Positions 1 through 11,513 of a stretch of 64,000 bases of DNA are shown piece by piece. Source of the stretch: Capillidium heterosporum (taxonomy: Eukaryota > Entomophthoromycota > Entomophthoromycetes > Entomophthorales > Capillidiaceae); contig WBMQ01000004.1 of assembly GCA_016630905.1 (NCBI GenBank), positions 248,001 to 312,000 on the forward strand. Direction: 5' to 3'. Positions within the stretch are counted from its first letter, which is position 1; every line of letters begins with the position of its first letter. Position numbers and translations under genes: made by a program. The notes beneath the pieces were generated by a model. That model had not been told where the DNA came from. It made no database searches and saw only the letters and a list, made by a program, of their open reading frames with translations.

Positions 1-3000
1 GAAAAAGAATGTAGACAAGGATGAAACGAAGCCAACCAACAAGAAGGTGGTCGACATTGTAAAGAAACCTAAAGTTAAAGTAGATGTCACTCCTAAAAAG
101 GACGTGGAAACCCCAACAAAGAAAGTTGATGTTTTACTCCAAGAGATCATAAGTCTCGGTGGTACCAAAGCTGATTACGACTTGCTAAATGGAGTTTCAA
201 GTGGTGACGAAGAGTTTTTAGATGGAGATGGCGATGATTTTGTTTCGGAGGGTGGAATTAGCAAAGATAAGAAGGCGAAGCGAAAGTTGGATACCGAAGT
301 AAATTTATATATCTATCAATTTTTAAATATATTAGGATGAAAAGCTCAACCAACAGCTTTCCAAGTTCATCAACTCTTTAGGTATAAAGAAGATCCAATT
401 AGATGATGCTGAGGATGACAATTTGGAACAGGAGTTGGAGAAGCTTATCGAAGAAGGTGCAGATGAAGAAGATGCAACCTCTTACATGGAAGACAAAAAG
501 TCGGTGGAAAAAGCTCCTGAAGTGAAGAAGGAACCGGAACTGGAATTGGAATTCAAAGATTCGTCGGTACAGGCCCAAGAAGTCGATAGAGTCTTCTCCA
601 CCAACGCTAAACTTAAGCCCAATCAAACCTTGTTCAAAGCTTTGACCCGACCAGTAAGTTTCCTTACCTTCTTTGACTAACCTTTTTTAGTTAGTCCAAG
701 CAAACTCAAGCTGGTATGAGGTAATACTATCTGAACTTGAGGAGGGGCCTAGTATCGACAAAGCCTTCTGTGTCAATCTCTACGAGCAAGCCAAAGCTCT
801 TATCGCCCAAGAAGACGAACTGATGGAAGCCAAATCCCACAAAGGCTCCGACAAGACCTTTATGAAGGACATCATGCAATCTGGTACCCTTTCCGATAAG
901 GTATCGGCACTCACGTTGCATATTCAGGAGGATCCTATCCACAGGATCAAGGAGTTGGCCAAATTGATGGCTATGATGCGTAGAAACAACCGTAGGGAGT
1001 CTTTACTATGTTTAGCCAGTTTCAAGGATCTGTGCCTCAACAACTTGTTACCCTCCGATCGAAAGTTAAAATTCTTTGATGATCAACCCCTCTCAAGCCC
1101 AGGTGTAACTCAAAAGCACCTCATAGTATGGTACTTTGAAGATTACCTGAAGAAGTCCTTCTTTGACTATCTAATTCTAGCTGAAGTAACATTATGCTTT
1201 TTGAAATTTTATTTACAGCTTGAACTAGGCCATGTCCCACGACTCTGTTGTCCATGCCAAGCAAAACATGTTGACTTCCTTCTACGAGCTACTGGCCGCT
1301 AAGCCTGAGCAGGAATCCAACCTACTGACACTTATCGCCAACAAATTGGTAATTTTACATCTGTGATATTTATTGATTTTTAGGGAGATAAAGAGAATAA
1401 GATTGCCTCCAGTGCCTCATACCTTATACTTCAGACCTTAGAGCAGCATCCCAGTATAAAGATCCATGCCATTGACTGCATCGAAAAGTTGATCTCAAGA
1501 CCCAACATCTCTTTACGAGCACAATACTATGCCATAATCACCCTCAATCAGATCGTCTTAACTGGGGAGGATAGGCAAGTTTCCAACAAACTTATTGACA
1601 TCTACTTCTCTTTGTTCAAAGAATACTTGGTTAAGCCTACCACGGTACAAACTAAAGTTGAAAAGAAGAAGCGTCATCGTAACACTGCCAAAAATAAGTC
1701 TGCACCGAATACCACCCTCGAAGAAATTGAGGCCGACAAAGCCAAGGCGGTCGGTGCTTTACTTACAGGTGTCAACCGTGCGTTCCCTTACTCGGATATC
1801 GAAGGTAAAGAACTAAACGAACACGTCAACATGCTGTTCTCGGTGGCCTACAAGTTTAAATTCAACACCGCTGTCCAAGCTCTATCGCTTCTGCACCACA
1901 TTATGAAGCTGCAGCCCCATATCCACAGCCGCTATATGAAAGTTCTCTATGCAACGCTGTTCGATCCCCGTATCATTCACTCCTCCAAGCAAGCTATATA
2001 TCTGAACCTGCTGTACAAGTCTTTGAAGGACGAAAAATCGTTAGCCCTCATCATGGCATTTATCAAGCGTATGGCCCAAGCTTCCAGCCTGCACCAACCC
2101 CCTTTCATAACTGGTATGTTCTTCATCATAAGCAAGTTGGCATCAACCCATCCCGTTATCAACGCATCCATTATCCAGCCCGAGGATACTGAGGAACAGA
2201 CGCATAAAGCCAACGCCTTACAGGAAACTGCCGAACCAAAGGAAACTGAAGACACCGATGACCAGGAGAATGACGTTGAAATTAAGGAAGAAGAGGATGA
2301 AGCAAAAGTTGAATCCACTAACAGTCTGCAGTATTTAAGTCGAGAGGATGACCCCGAGAAATCCAACGCCGAGTACACCTGCCTATGGGAGTTGCTACCT
2401 CTAATCCAACACTACCACCCTAACATTGTTTTGCAGACCAACAAGCTCCTCACTATGGAGCCAATCAAGGAGCAGTCTCAGCTGCACCTGCATACTCTAC
2501 AACACTTCCTCGACAAATTCGCTTACCGCAACCCCAAGAAGAACGCTGGTTTAGAGACCAAAGGCCAGTCTATCATGCAGCCTTTGCTGTCCCACTTCTC
2601 CAAGCCTGGGTTCGCCGATGGTGTCGTGTGGGCCAAGGGTATCGGTTTGAGCAAGGATGAATCAATCCAGGCCAAGTCACTGTTGAAGAAGGACACCAAA
2701 GATGTCCAGGCTGACCAAGTTTTCTTCCAAAGGTACTTCCAGCTAGCTAATGCCAAGCGTAGTAAATCTAAGGCTAAGGATAAGGCGGATGATAATGACG
2801 AGGAGGACGATGAAGCTACTGATGAGGAAGAGATGTGGAAGGAAATTACCGGCAAGACGAAGTTGGATATGGACAATGACATGGATGACGAAGATGAAGA
2901 AGTTAACTTTGAAGACTTTGACTATACCGACGATGAGGAAGATGATGTGGATGCTAAGTTGAATGAAGATGAACAGGATCAAGATTCGGACGCTTCCCAA

Positions 3001-3471
3001 GAAGATGAAGATGAAGGTTCTGACCAAGGGTTAGCAAATACTGCCAACGCCATGTCATTTGAAGATCTTATGGGAGATGTCGAACTTCCCACCTCGATCA
3101 AAAAGGGAGCTGCCACCAAATCAAAGTTAAAATCCAAAGCTACCAAGGTAGAAAGCTCGGATGAAGACGAAGATTCTCTCGAAGAGTTAGATGAGGATGA
3201 AGGTTCCGATATCGATGAAGAAGAGGACGATTCAGAAAGCGATGGCGATATCGATTTCGATATGGATTCAGAGGATGACAATCCCAAGTCAAAGAAAGGG
3301 GTTAAAGGTAGAGGAAATAGAAAACGTAAATCCAAATTTGATAGTGATGGGGATTCAGAAGATGAAATAGCGGTGAAAGGGAAGAAGGGGAAAAAGTCCA
3401 AGAACAACAAGTTCAAAGATTTGCCTACCTTCGCCTCGGCTGAGGATTACGCCGATATGCTGAGTGATTAA
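1..3471 (+). CDS. MAK21: MAK21/NOC1 (CEBPZ) ribosome biogenesis factor, 5' partial
   Basis: Homologue of yeast Noc1/Mak21 and human CEBPZ, which with Noc2 escorts early pre-60S particles in the nucleolus. The 5' end lies before the window. Visible exons are about 1-298, 336-653, 691-1185, 1229-1348 and 1384-3471, with introns of 35-43 nt; all four junctions keep the frame. The protein begins with a Lys/Asp-rich tail. Then come helical repeats with the CBF/Mak21 signature: HDSVVHAKQNM, then SFYELLAAKPEQE, then RAQYYAI. A long acidic region and basic KRKSK blocks follow. The end, LPTFASAEDYADMLSD, matches the usual Mak21 C-terminus. The acceptor at 1228 (ctag) was chosen over the nearer acag because only it keeps the frame into the conserved HDSVVHAK block. 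Confidence 0.93.
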
Positions 3472-3994
3472 TTGATATAGAGCTAGTTTATAAAGTTTTT
3501 TATACTTATTGATAGTGCTGTTTTTAAGTATTTTACTTTTCGTATAGAAAATTTTGAATATATTACAAGTTGATACTTTTATAGATTTGCATATTAGTTT
3601 GGTAGATGTAGCTTATTTTAAGTTATATATACAAGTTTTAAAATATATGGCTATATAAAATGGATAGCATAGATATTTTACGATATGCTTGCTGCATTCA
3701 ATTTAAACTTCACTAACATCTACTAATTTAGCAAGCAATCTATACACTTTTACTTGCAACATTATCCTTTGTACTAAATGTATCAGTGATTGTATTTAGC
3801 TATGCCTACCCTAAACTTTCTCGAACCATATAAAGCAGCATGGTTTAAAGCATCAACCCCAAATAGCTCAAGCTAAGGTGACGACATGCAAATAAGTTGT
3901 CCAACTTTCAACTTTCAAATAAGGAAAAGGCTAATTTCAATTGACGTTTTATTTTCTCATACAAAGCTTGAGTTTTGCAAGTTGAAGAAAGGTA
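3472..3994. other. Intergenic spacer
   Basis: AT-rich spacer between MAK21 and the acyltransferase gene on the same strand. It must hold the MAK21 terminator and the promoter of the next gene. I see no convincing ORF or RNA gene. Confidence 0.6.
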
Positions 3995-6900
3995 ATGAAG
4001 GAGCAAGGTAGACAACTGAGCCAACATACTTTAAACTAATTGCTATCCAACTTTACAGATAAGCCAATTGTAGACAACGAAGATAGAGAGTTTGAGACTG
4101 TTGGTAATTATTTTTAATTTAATGTTTGTAATTAAGACTTTATATTTCCTATTTATAGTTGAGGTAGAAGTAGATGATCATGAGAATTTGAGGTAAATTT
4201 AAAGCTTGATGCATATTGAAGGATGCTATATTAGTAAGAATCAGTTGGGAAGATTTAGAGAAGATCCGTTTGGGTACATGTTGCGGTTGACCTACGAATC
4301 CAATGCCTTTTACCGTGGTATCGTAAGTTTTTAAAAACAAAAAGAAACTTAAAATTTGAAGGGGTGGCGTAGGTATGACAACTACGTAGGGGCTCGTATC
4401 TTTCAACCCAACTTTACCGAAAAGTTGAAGCATCAAGTTTTATCCTCTCCCAACGGTATTTTGGTTTTTAAAATGTATAGCATTGGCTAATCTTTCTCAA
4501 GTCGATCAATTCATATTGGATTTGAGTACCAGTTTGGAACCTAAGCTGGCTCTAGTAAATTTTCCAACTAAACTCACCGGAATCACCAAGGCGGAAGCAA
4601 AGCGTATCGCCAAGTTATCCAACTTGAAGGAGCGTATCGATGCTATTCGATGGCTGTTGAAGAACCGAGCCAATAGCATTATCGGTGGGCTGCAAGCCAA
4701 CCTATGTTCGCTACCATTTATTAAGTATATATTTACATTTCAAGTTTTCTAATTACCTGAAGGTGGTTTTGTTTCACTTTGGATAACCTGTTTAAGAGGC
4801 TCTACCATCAAGGCCTCTATGTGCGCGAATCAGAGATAAACACGGTACATTCAAGTATTACTCTTAGCTAACTGTTTTCAAAGTTGATAACGGCAGCAAA
4901 GTCAGCCCAGGAGCGTGGCTTACCTTTGATAATTTTGCCCTGCCACAAGTCGCACATCGATTACCTCGTCATTTCCTATTTGTTCTTTAGATTGGGACTA
5001 TCTTTACCCTATATAGCAGCTGGTGACAACTTGAATTTACCAGTGCTGGGTTCCATCCTCAAACGTGGTGGTGCTTTCTTCATCAAACGTAGTTGGACCG
5101 ACGACAAATTGTACGGTGCCGTTGCCACCGAGTACTTGCAGACGCTGCTGGAGTATGGCTTCAATATCGAGTGTTTTGTCGAAGGCACCCGCAGCCGTAC
5201 TGGTAAGCTTTTGAATCCCAAATTTGGGATCTTGCGCATTGTGCTGGACGCCTACCTCAAGGGCCGGGTCAAGGATGCTGTCATCGTCCCCATCTCCATT
5301 GGTTACGATCGGGTAAGCTGAGGTTTTTTAATAAAATTGACGCTTTAATTCTAGGTCATCGAGACGTCAAGCTACGTCACCGAACTGCTAGGTAACCCCA
5401 AGGAGAAAGAATCTCTATATTCGCTCATAACTACAAGCCACATCCTCCAGGTAATTTTTTAGCTAGTTTGTAAATTAAATTCGGTAAAAGCTCAAGTGGG
5501 GTCGTATCGACAGTAAGGCTATTTCTATAAATTTACCTTCTTTACACTTTACATACAGTCCGGTTCGCCAAACCTTTTAGTTTGCACGAGTTTATCAGTG
5601 TCGAGAATACGAAGCGACAGTAAATGTTTATATATTCAATATGCTCATTATTTTTAGAATGGACCAAGATCCCGAGCATCGCGTCATACTAAGAGCTCTC
5701 GGCTACAGGTAAGCAAGTAGTGGTGGTGAGTTAGTAATTTGTTATAGGGTCATGTCCGATATCAACAACGTCTCGGTAGTCATGCCAACCGCTTTAGGTA
5801 TATAACCATATCATACTTTCAAAATTGATTTTGAATTTAGTTGGTACCGTTCTATTGACATTGCGTGGAAGAGTAAGCCTTTATTTAAAAGATGATTTAT
5901 TTACATTAAATGATGTAGGGTATTGGGCAAAAGGAAGTAAGCTTGAAATAATGGAAGCCTGTCGTTGACTTTTTAACAACCAGCTACTACGTCGAGTCAA
6001 CTGGTTGCGCCACCACATTACCTTGAAAGGAGGTCGAGTAGCTCACTTTGCCAACATGCCACTTGCCACCGTTGTATCCAGGTAATATTTTATTTGCACT
6101 TGCAATCTCACAAACCTGCTCCAAAAGAGCCATCAACATCATCAAGGATTTAGTTGGTACGAGACCTGACCTCATCGAGCCAGTTTACTTTGCCATCGAC
6201 ACTTTCGAACTTAGCTACTATCGCAACCAGGTACCTTATCAATTTAAGTTAATTAGTTAAAACCCCATTCAGGTTATACATATATTCATTGCCGAAGGTA
6301 AAGGTATTTAAAATTTTGTAACTTAATCTAGCGTAGCGATTGTATCGGTTGGTATGTACACGACGATCAAGCGTGGAGGTACAAAGTTGGATCAGCGTAT
6401 CCCCTACGCGACCCTATTGGAGGAAGTCACCTTCTTGTCCCAGCTACTTAAGTGGGATTTCGTCTACCCCTTCGGCCCCATCGACTACAACCTCAAGTCC
6501 TCTCTCAAGTTCTTGCAAGTAATGTCTATTTAAGCATCTTATACTTACAGCTACCTAGGATTCCAACGTGGTGACGTTCGATAGTAATTACGTAGAACTT
6601 TCTGATAAGGAGCGTGAGCTAGGACGTGAAAATTATGGTGCATTATCACATACGCAAAACCCTAACAAAATCCTGCTATAGATTTCTACTGCTTCTTGCT
6701 GTGGCCCTTTGTCGAAAGTTACTGGTTAGCCTGTACTACCTATCCTCTTTCAACGGTAACTAACATCAAATTTAGCTGTTAGCTTGTTCGCCTTTGCTTC
6801 CCTGACCCCTAAGTTACCTGGCCTAGTCAACCACGACCTCATCTACGTGGACTTCAACGCCTTCCTGATCAAGGTACAACAACTGGGTAAGACGCTGTAC

Positions 6901-7293
6901 TATGAGGGAGATCTCAGCTACCTGGAAGCCATCAATACTGAGACCATAAAGAACGCCTTCAGCTGGCTCAAGGAGACAAAGGTGCTGTTGACGCGTGACA
7001 AGCAGATCACGTTACACCCCAACTTCATCCCCAAAGTTGACAATGAGACTATAGTCGCCAAAGGCAAGCTGTGGGATTTAGTTGAGATGATTGGAAGGTT
7101 TAGACGCGAGGGCAAGAATCGCAGGGATAACGCAACTGGTAATTTTAATATATATGTATGTGTGTTTAGTTTTGTTGTGCTTTTAGTTAGTATCCGTGTA
7201 CTTCGTCTGGCAAAGATGGTAGGGAGGTCGGGTACTTGGGCCAACGCTCAATCGGAAAAACCTCCAGCCCCACTCCCTACCCCTAAATTGTGA
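3995..7293 (+). CDS. PlsB/GNPAT-type glycerol-3-phosphate (or DHAP) acyltransferase, many introns
   Basis: Membrane acyltransferase for the first acylation step of glycerolipid synthesis. All four catalytic blocks of the PlsB/GPAM/GNPAT family are visible. Block I is HKSHIDYL (H-x4-D, near 4943). Block II is GGAFFIKRS (5071). Block III is FVEGTRSRTGK (5175). Block IV is VPISIGYDR (5288). Downstream exons encode the family's C-terminal region, including RAINIIKDLVGTRPDLIEP (6127) and a hydrophobic WPFVESYW segment (6702). The gene is broken by more than a dozen short introns. The first exon would be only 13 nt (ATG at 3995), so the 5' end is uncertain. The last intron (after about 7139) is a multiple of three without a stop, so it may be retained. 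This family differs from the GPT2/SCT1 enzymes of budding yeast. G3P versus DHAP preference cannot be told from sequence. Confidence 0.85.
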
Positions 7294-8868
7294 GCTATGC
7301 GTTTTAGTAGGAAGATGATGAAAGTAGGGCCGAAGTTGGAGCTAATGCTTAATAAATATGATTTTGAATGCTTCAACTCTTGAGTTGTTGTTTGAGATGG
7401 CTATGCTATTGCTTGTGAACTGACTTGGTACATTGTGCTATTGTATTTTTGCATGTAGATTTTAAGATATATTAGTTAAGCCCTCATGTTCTTATATTCA
7501 TGATAAAATATCACTTTCTCAAGTCATGGTGACCATCTGCTCCTTTGGTTCAACCAGATAGATCCCAAAGCCCTAAAATGAGGCTAATATTCCTATAACT
7601 TCATTCTAAAGCTTGGCGGTATTCTCAACACTCCAAAACCTGTTGAGCAATTACAAGTAAAGAGTGGTCCAAGTAAAACCTCCACGTAAATTTTCCCTTG
7701 GCTTATAGTTCAACCACGATGTCCTAATAGCTATGCATTTAAACCTGAAAGTTTTGCATATTAAAATTTGTTGCTAATAGCTTTGCATTGATGATAGATG
7801 GGAAATTTCTAGTCTACGAATACATCGAATATAAAATAGTCTTCATTTGGAATAAACCCTTATAGAGGTACATAATTAAAAATCTATCCATATCAACAAC
7901 GGATATGATTATTTAAGCCTAAACGTCAAATGTCTAACCAACTTTATCCATATCAACAGGAGTCAAAAATTTCCACTTTGCCTTATTGGTAGATGGACGT
8001 TACAACGCGTTCAGGGAAATCTTTTGCCACCTGGAATTTAAAAGTTTGGAATGGTAAATTCCAACTACGCATCAATATGGGACTGATCGTGTTTCGGCAA
8101 AGTGGCTTGCATTGTTGAGTAGGAATCCAATTTAATTCTGCTTTAAGAGGATTTAGGACAGAGCAGATAGTTGGAATATTGGGATGGGACGTCCTAAATA
8201 GCGTCGAATATTGCTTTAGATTCACTGTGATCTGGTTGATTTTGCAAGCACTATTCCCCTGTAATAATCGGAAAAAGTCTTTATTTCGCTAGATATACAT
8301 CCTTTACATATTTTCCAGACTACAGGCAGTCCCTTAAATTGGCATTATTACTTTTAGAGAACAGCCTTCAAAGCGGGTCCGAATCGCCACGTGATGCTGG
8401 TAAAAGGAAAGTACACTCCGCCGCAACTAAATTTAATCCAGAGGATGTCATCGGATGTACTGATACAGTTTCTTAGAGGCAGATGTTGGCCAAGCTATAC
8501 AAGTTATTTGAATCGATATCTTAGTCTCTAATCAAGACTCCCATTTAGAAACTTATCTTTGAAACGCCGCCAAACCTTTTAATTAGAACTGTCGTTCAGA
8601 GGAAATAGGCAAATCCGGAGAAAGCATTGCCAATCAAAGTCGTTCTGAATGACCTAATTAGGAAAGCTAAAAATATAGCATTCGAAAGTTAGCAAAGCAG
8701 CCACTCATCAATTGATATTAAAGCCAGTGGAAATTGATAATTGGCTCAAGTTCAACATTCCTTTCAAAAGTTGAACTTCAAGAACAGTATTTAAATGAGC
8801 CGATTCTAAGCTCCAAACCTTAAAAACATTCTTTTTCACAACCAACTCTATCACTTCTACAGGCAGTG
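7294..8868. promoter_or_regulatory. Long 5' region of the HAC1-like gene
   Basis: No gene is supported in this 1.57 kb. It carries two ACGT-core palindromes of the type bound by bZIP factors: GGACGTCC at 8187-8194 and CACGTG (context CCACGTGA) at 8388-8393. HAC1/XBP1 genes are often autoregulated through ACGT-core unfolded-protein elements, so these are candidate operators. That is inference; such 6-8 bp sites also occur by chance. Confidence 0.3.
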
Positions 8869-9903
8869 ATGTTCAACAACGAATTCCCCCAAAGTGTCCC
8901 GGGACAGTGGCCATTGCAAGTTCCAGTAAGCAATGGTGACCCAAGTTTGAACGAGCAATTCCTTCTGGACCAGATGAATTTGTACGCCTACTACCCCTTC
9001 CAACCTGCCGCCTCCCCCAACTTCCTCGTCGACTCCAGCATTGGCACCTTTCAGCAGCCCATGCTAGGTATGAGTCAAGCCTTTACGCCCCCCATCAACG
9101 TCCCAATGACCACGTTGTCCGAATCTTCCCTGGCACCAACTTCCGACATCCACGAGGAGCATATGTCCAGTCCCAAACATAGCCCCGAAGTCATCAAGTT
9201 GAAGCCCGGCCGCAAGCGTAAAGGTGAGATCGTTGACCGCGAAGCATTGAGGAAGGACCGCATGATCCGCAACCGGTTGGCAGCCCAACGCAGTCGTGAG
9301 CGCAAGCGTAAGGAGGCGGTAAGCGTCGAACTGGAGAACGACCAGCTCAAGGCCCGCAACCAAGAGCTGGAGACCCGCGTCAACGGTTTGGAGAGCAGCA
9401 ACTTGGCGTTACAGAGTAAGTTGGAGGCGTTGAGTTTGCAGATGATGCAGCTACAGGCACATATGGATGGGCAGCGGCGGCAGGAGGCCGAGTTTACCCA
9501 GTTCTTGAACGGTTTCGGCGAGACAGCAGCGCTCGTTGATAGGTGCCTGGATGGTAAGACATCCAGGTGCCGTTCCCAGCAGCGGAAGCCGTTTCAAGCA
9601 ACTTGGTGGACCCAGCTCCCTACTCCCTTCCTCATCCCGTTCCTGCAGCTCTACTTACGGATGTGGTCTCTTATCCATACTTTGATTGTGATTTCAATCT
9701 TCCGATCTAAGTTGACTCCACAGCAGCTGTTCACCTGTCTCTTGGACAACGTGAACGACCCTAAGTTTATCATCTCTTTACTCAACCCCCGCCACCCTAC
9801 CTCTACCCAAGATTTACTGGACTCTTCCCGTACTCACTACTCCAAGGATAAGACCTTGCTCCTCACCCCCCTTCACTGCAACCCCAAGTGGCTTCCCCCT
9901 TAA
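8869..9903 (+). CDS. HAC1: HAC1/XBP1-type bZIP transcription factor (unspliced reading frame)
   Basis: Likely master regulator of the unfolded protein response. The ATG is at 8869; the preceding in-frame GTG is not a credible start. The unspliced frame is 344 aa. A Pro/Ser-rich N-terminus is followed by a basic region at about residues 114-149 (GRKRKGE, then RNRLAAQRSRERKRK) and a leucine zipper at about 155-195. The NRxAAQxSRxRKR form is the HAC1/XBP1 signature, unlike the NxxAAxxCR of AP-1/GCN4. After residue 219 the frame-0 tail becomes strongly hydrophobic (about 9610-9700), and it runs open to 9903. If 9527-9579 is removed the frame changes and the protein ends at 9710, giving 262 aa with an acidic, aromatic tail. 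A longer unspliced and shorter spliced form is the arrangement known for fungal HacA. Confidence 0.82.
   Translation: MFNNEFPQSVPGQWPLQVPVSNGDPSLNEQFLLDQMNLYAYYPFQPAASPNFLVDSSIGTFQQPMLGMSQAFTPPINVPMTTLSESSLAPTSDIHEEHMSSPKHSPEVIKLKPGRKRKGEIVDREALRKDRMIRNRLAAQRSRERKRKEAVSVELENDQLKARNQELETRVNGLESSNLALQSKLEALSLQMMQLQAHMDGQRRQEAEFTQFLNGFGETAALVDRCLDGKTSRCRSQQRKPFQATWWTQLPTPFLIPFLQLYLRMWSLIHTLIVISIFRSKLTPQQLFTCLLDNVNDPKFIISLLNPRHPTSTQDLLDSSRTHYSKDKTLLLTPLHCNPKWLPP
9527..9579 (+). other. Candidate IRE1-type unconventional intron (53 nt)
   Basis: Both ends cut within CAG|CAGC, matching the IRE1 consensus CNG|CNGN. At the 5' site the heptamer (9524-9530) sits in a loop closed by CGAG/CTCG (9519-9522 with 9532-9535), with an A-G mismatch at the loop base. 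At the 3' site it is an exact 7-nt loop (9577-9583) on a TTCC/GGAA stem. The 8-nt direct repeat CAGCAGCG flanks the excised segment. Inside, 9542-9553 pairs with 9560-9571 (12 bp including two wobbles) and would bring the two sites together. Removal shifts the frame into an ORF with typical codon bias. Lengths known elsewhere are 20 nt (filamentous ascomycetes), 26 nt (animal XBP1) and 252 nt (S. cerevisiae). Confidence 0.7.
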
Positions 9904-10205
9904 TTTATATCTGCTCTTTTATCTTATGCTTCGCACTACCGGACTTGAATGATTGTATCAATAAATCGGCTTCATTGTAGCATTGTTATTTTCTATTTTG
10001 TCTACATTTTCTTAAGTTTTCCTTGAAGCAATAGTTTTATAATATCAAATTTACTATCAATATCATATTGTATAGTAGCCATGTTGGGATACCCGTGCTT
10101 TGTAAGTAGTGGTATGATAGATGGAGTATCATTCTTAAAATATAGGCTCTCAATAAAGCCAATACAAACAATCCCTTATGTCGGGCAAATAATATAAAAG
10201 TAGGC
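9904..10205. other. Intergenic spacer
   Basis: AT-rich 3' flank of the HAC1-like gene. AATAAA-like sequence occurs near 9960. No gene seen. Confidence 0.5.
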
Positions 10206-11513
10206 TTGGCAAAATTTATTGCAGCAGCACTTTTCAATCTAAGCTTGACATCCAGTCATGTACTTGAAGCTTATATTTATATTTATATAGCAGTGTATCT
10301 GTTTATTGTTGGTTTGAAGGTCTACTTCAACTTTCAATTCGTCATAAAACTGGCACTCAACGATGCCTTCTTCTACAACAGATATACCAAGGCCGTATTC
10401 CAAGTCAATTATCAAATCAGTCCAGTTTATTTCACAACTACCAACACCCACTGTAACTTTGAACTGTACTCCTTTACTAGAGATTCTGAGTTTGTAAGTG
10501 TTATCTCAAACGTCGTCAGTTCAACTAGTTTGATATTCAGCTACAAAGATTATAATACTAACCTTGGTGAAATAGACATCTTCATTAAAAGCTTACTCAA
10601 AGCTATCCAAGGAGACTAATGGAGTTCCAACTAGATTCAATGGTTGTTTATACCTAAACAACTCTCAGAATCTCTATGGTGGAATCTATTCATTAAAACA
10701 TACTCCTAGCTACGTCCTGAAGAAGGGTGAAAAGCACTCTTACTCTTACAAGATGTATGGACACCTACTGATATTCAACCGATTTACTAAATTTTACACC
10801 TACAAAGATATCCAAGGACCTCATGTTAGCGATCATGCCATGGTCATCTACAACAACCAGCTCTTTATACTAGGCGGCTACGACCACAAGTCCGATAAGC
10901 TAACTAGCTTAGCTAAGATCCCGTACTATGACCTACTTTTCAAGGAGTAGAAGATGTTCCAAAGTCGTTGATCTCAGCTCAAAATATCAAGCTTGAAAGT
11001 ACAGTATACATCTATGCTGGAGGTTGTGACTATACCGAACGCTTTCCAGATTGTCAAAAGTACATCTATGCTTTGCACTTGGGCAAGGCATACTGGACCA
11101 GGTATGAACTCGATCCAATGAAAAATATGGATTTCATCTGTGCTACTACGGATCACGACATCGACTTTTCGTTTATGTTTGTTGAGAAGGTGAAAGGTAT
11201 TTTGTAACTTTTAGGCTACAAGTTCGACTTGCTGAAGAGTGCTTTTACAGAGATGCGATACGTCGACAGCAGGTTTAGCTACTTGCTCACCAGTATCTAA
11301 CATACATTTGCCGATTCTAGTATGATTGTGGCTGTATTCTTTTCAACCTTGATCGTCGCTATATATGGCTCATCCATCGCTATATATTTAAACCATCGCT
11401 ATTCTTCCGATAAAACTAATTTGTTAGATAAAGAATATGAACTTAACAAGCAGCTACTATGGGCTAATCCAGTCATATCTATTTCAAGCTTGATGGAGTT
11501 TGAAATCGATTAA
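10206..11513 (+). pseudogene. Kelch-like single-pass membrane protein gene, broken in several places
   Basis: Pieces of one protein lie in successive frames: 10206-10616, 10618-10947, 10944-11207 and 11322-11513. The middle pieces contain kelch-like strands (AMVIYNNQLFILGGYDHKS and VYIYAGGCDYTERF). The last piece has a membrane helix (MIVAVFFSTLIVAIYG) followed by a short polar tail, so the protein would be type I membrane anchored. A stop at 10617 breaks the first junction in the +1 direction, and the stop at 10948 breaks the second in the other direction. An 18-nt GT-AG segment at about 11195 could be an intron but is shorter than its neighbours. No clear ATG or signal peptide is visible at the 5' end. 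Mixed frame breaks favour a decaying gene, though several mis-modelled introns cannot be excluded. Confidence 0.45.

Noticed and set aside
2979-3416. Serine-rich ORF on the minus strand
   Set aside because: It is the mirror of the acidic MAK21 tail; GAA/GAT codons read backwards give Ser and Phe. No independent support.
7983-8225. 80-codon minus-strand ORF upstream of HAC1
   Set aside because: No motif, no splice partner, and codon use unlike neighbouring genes.
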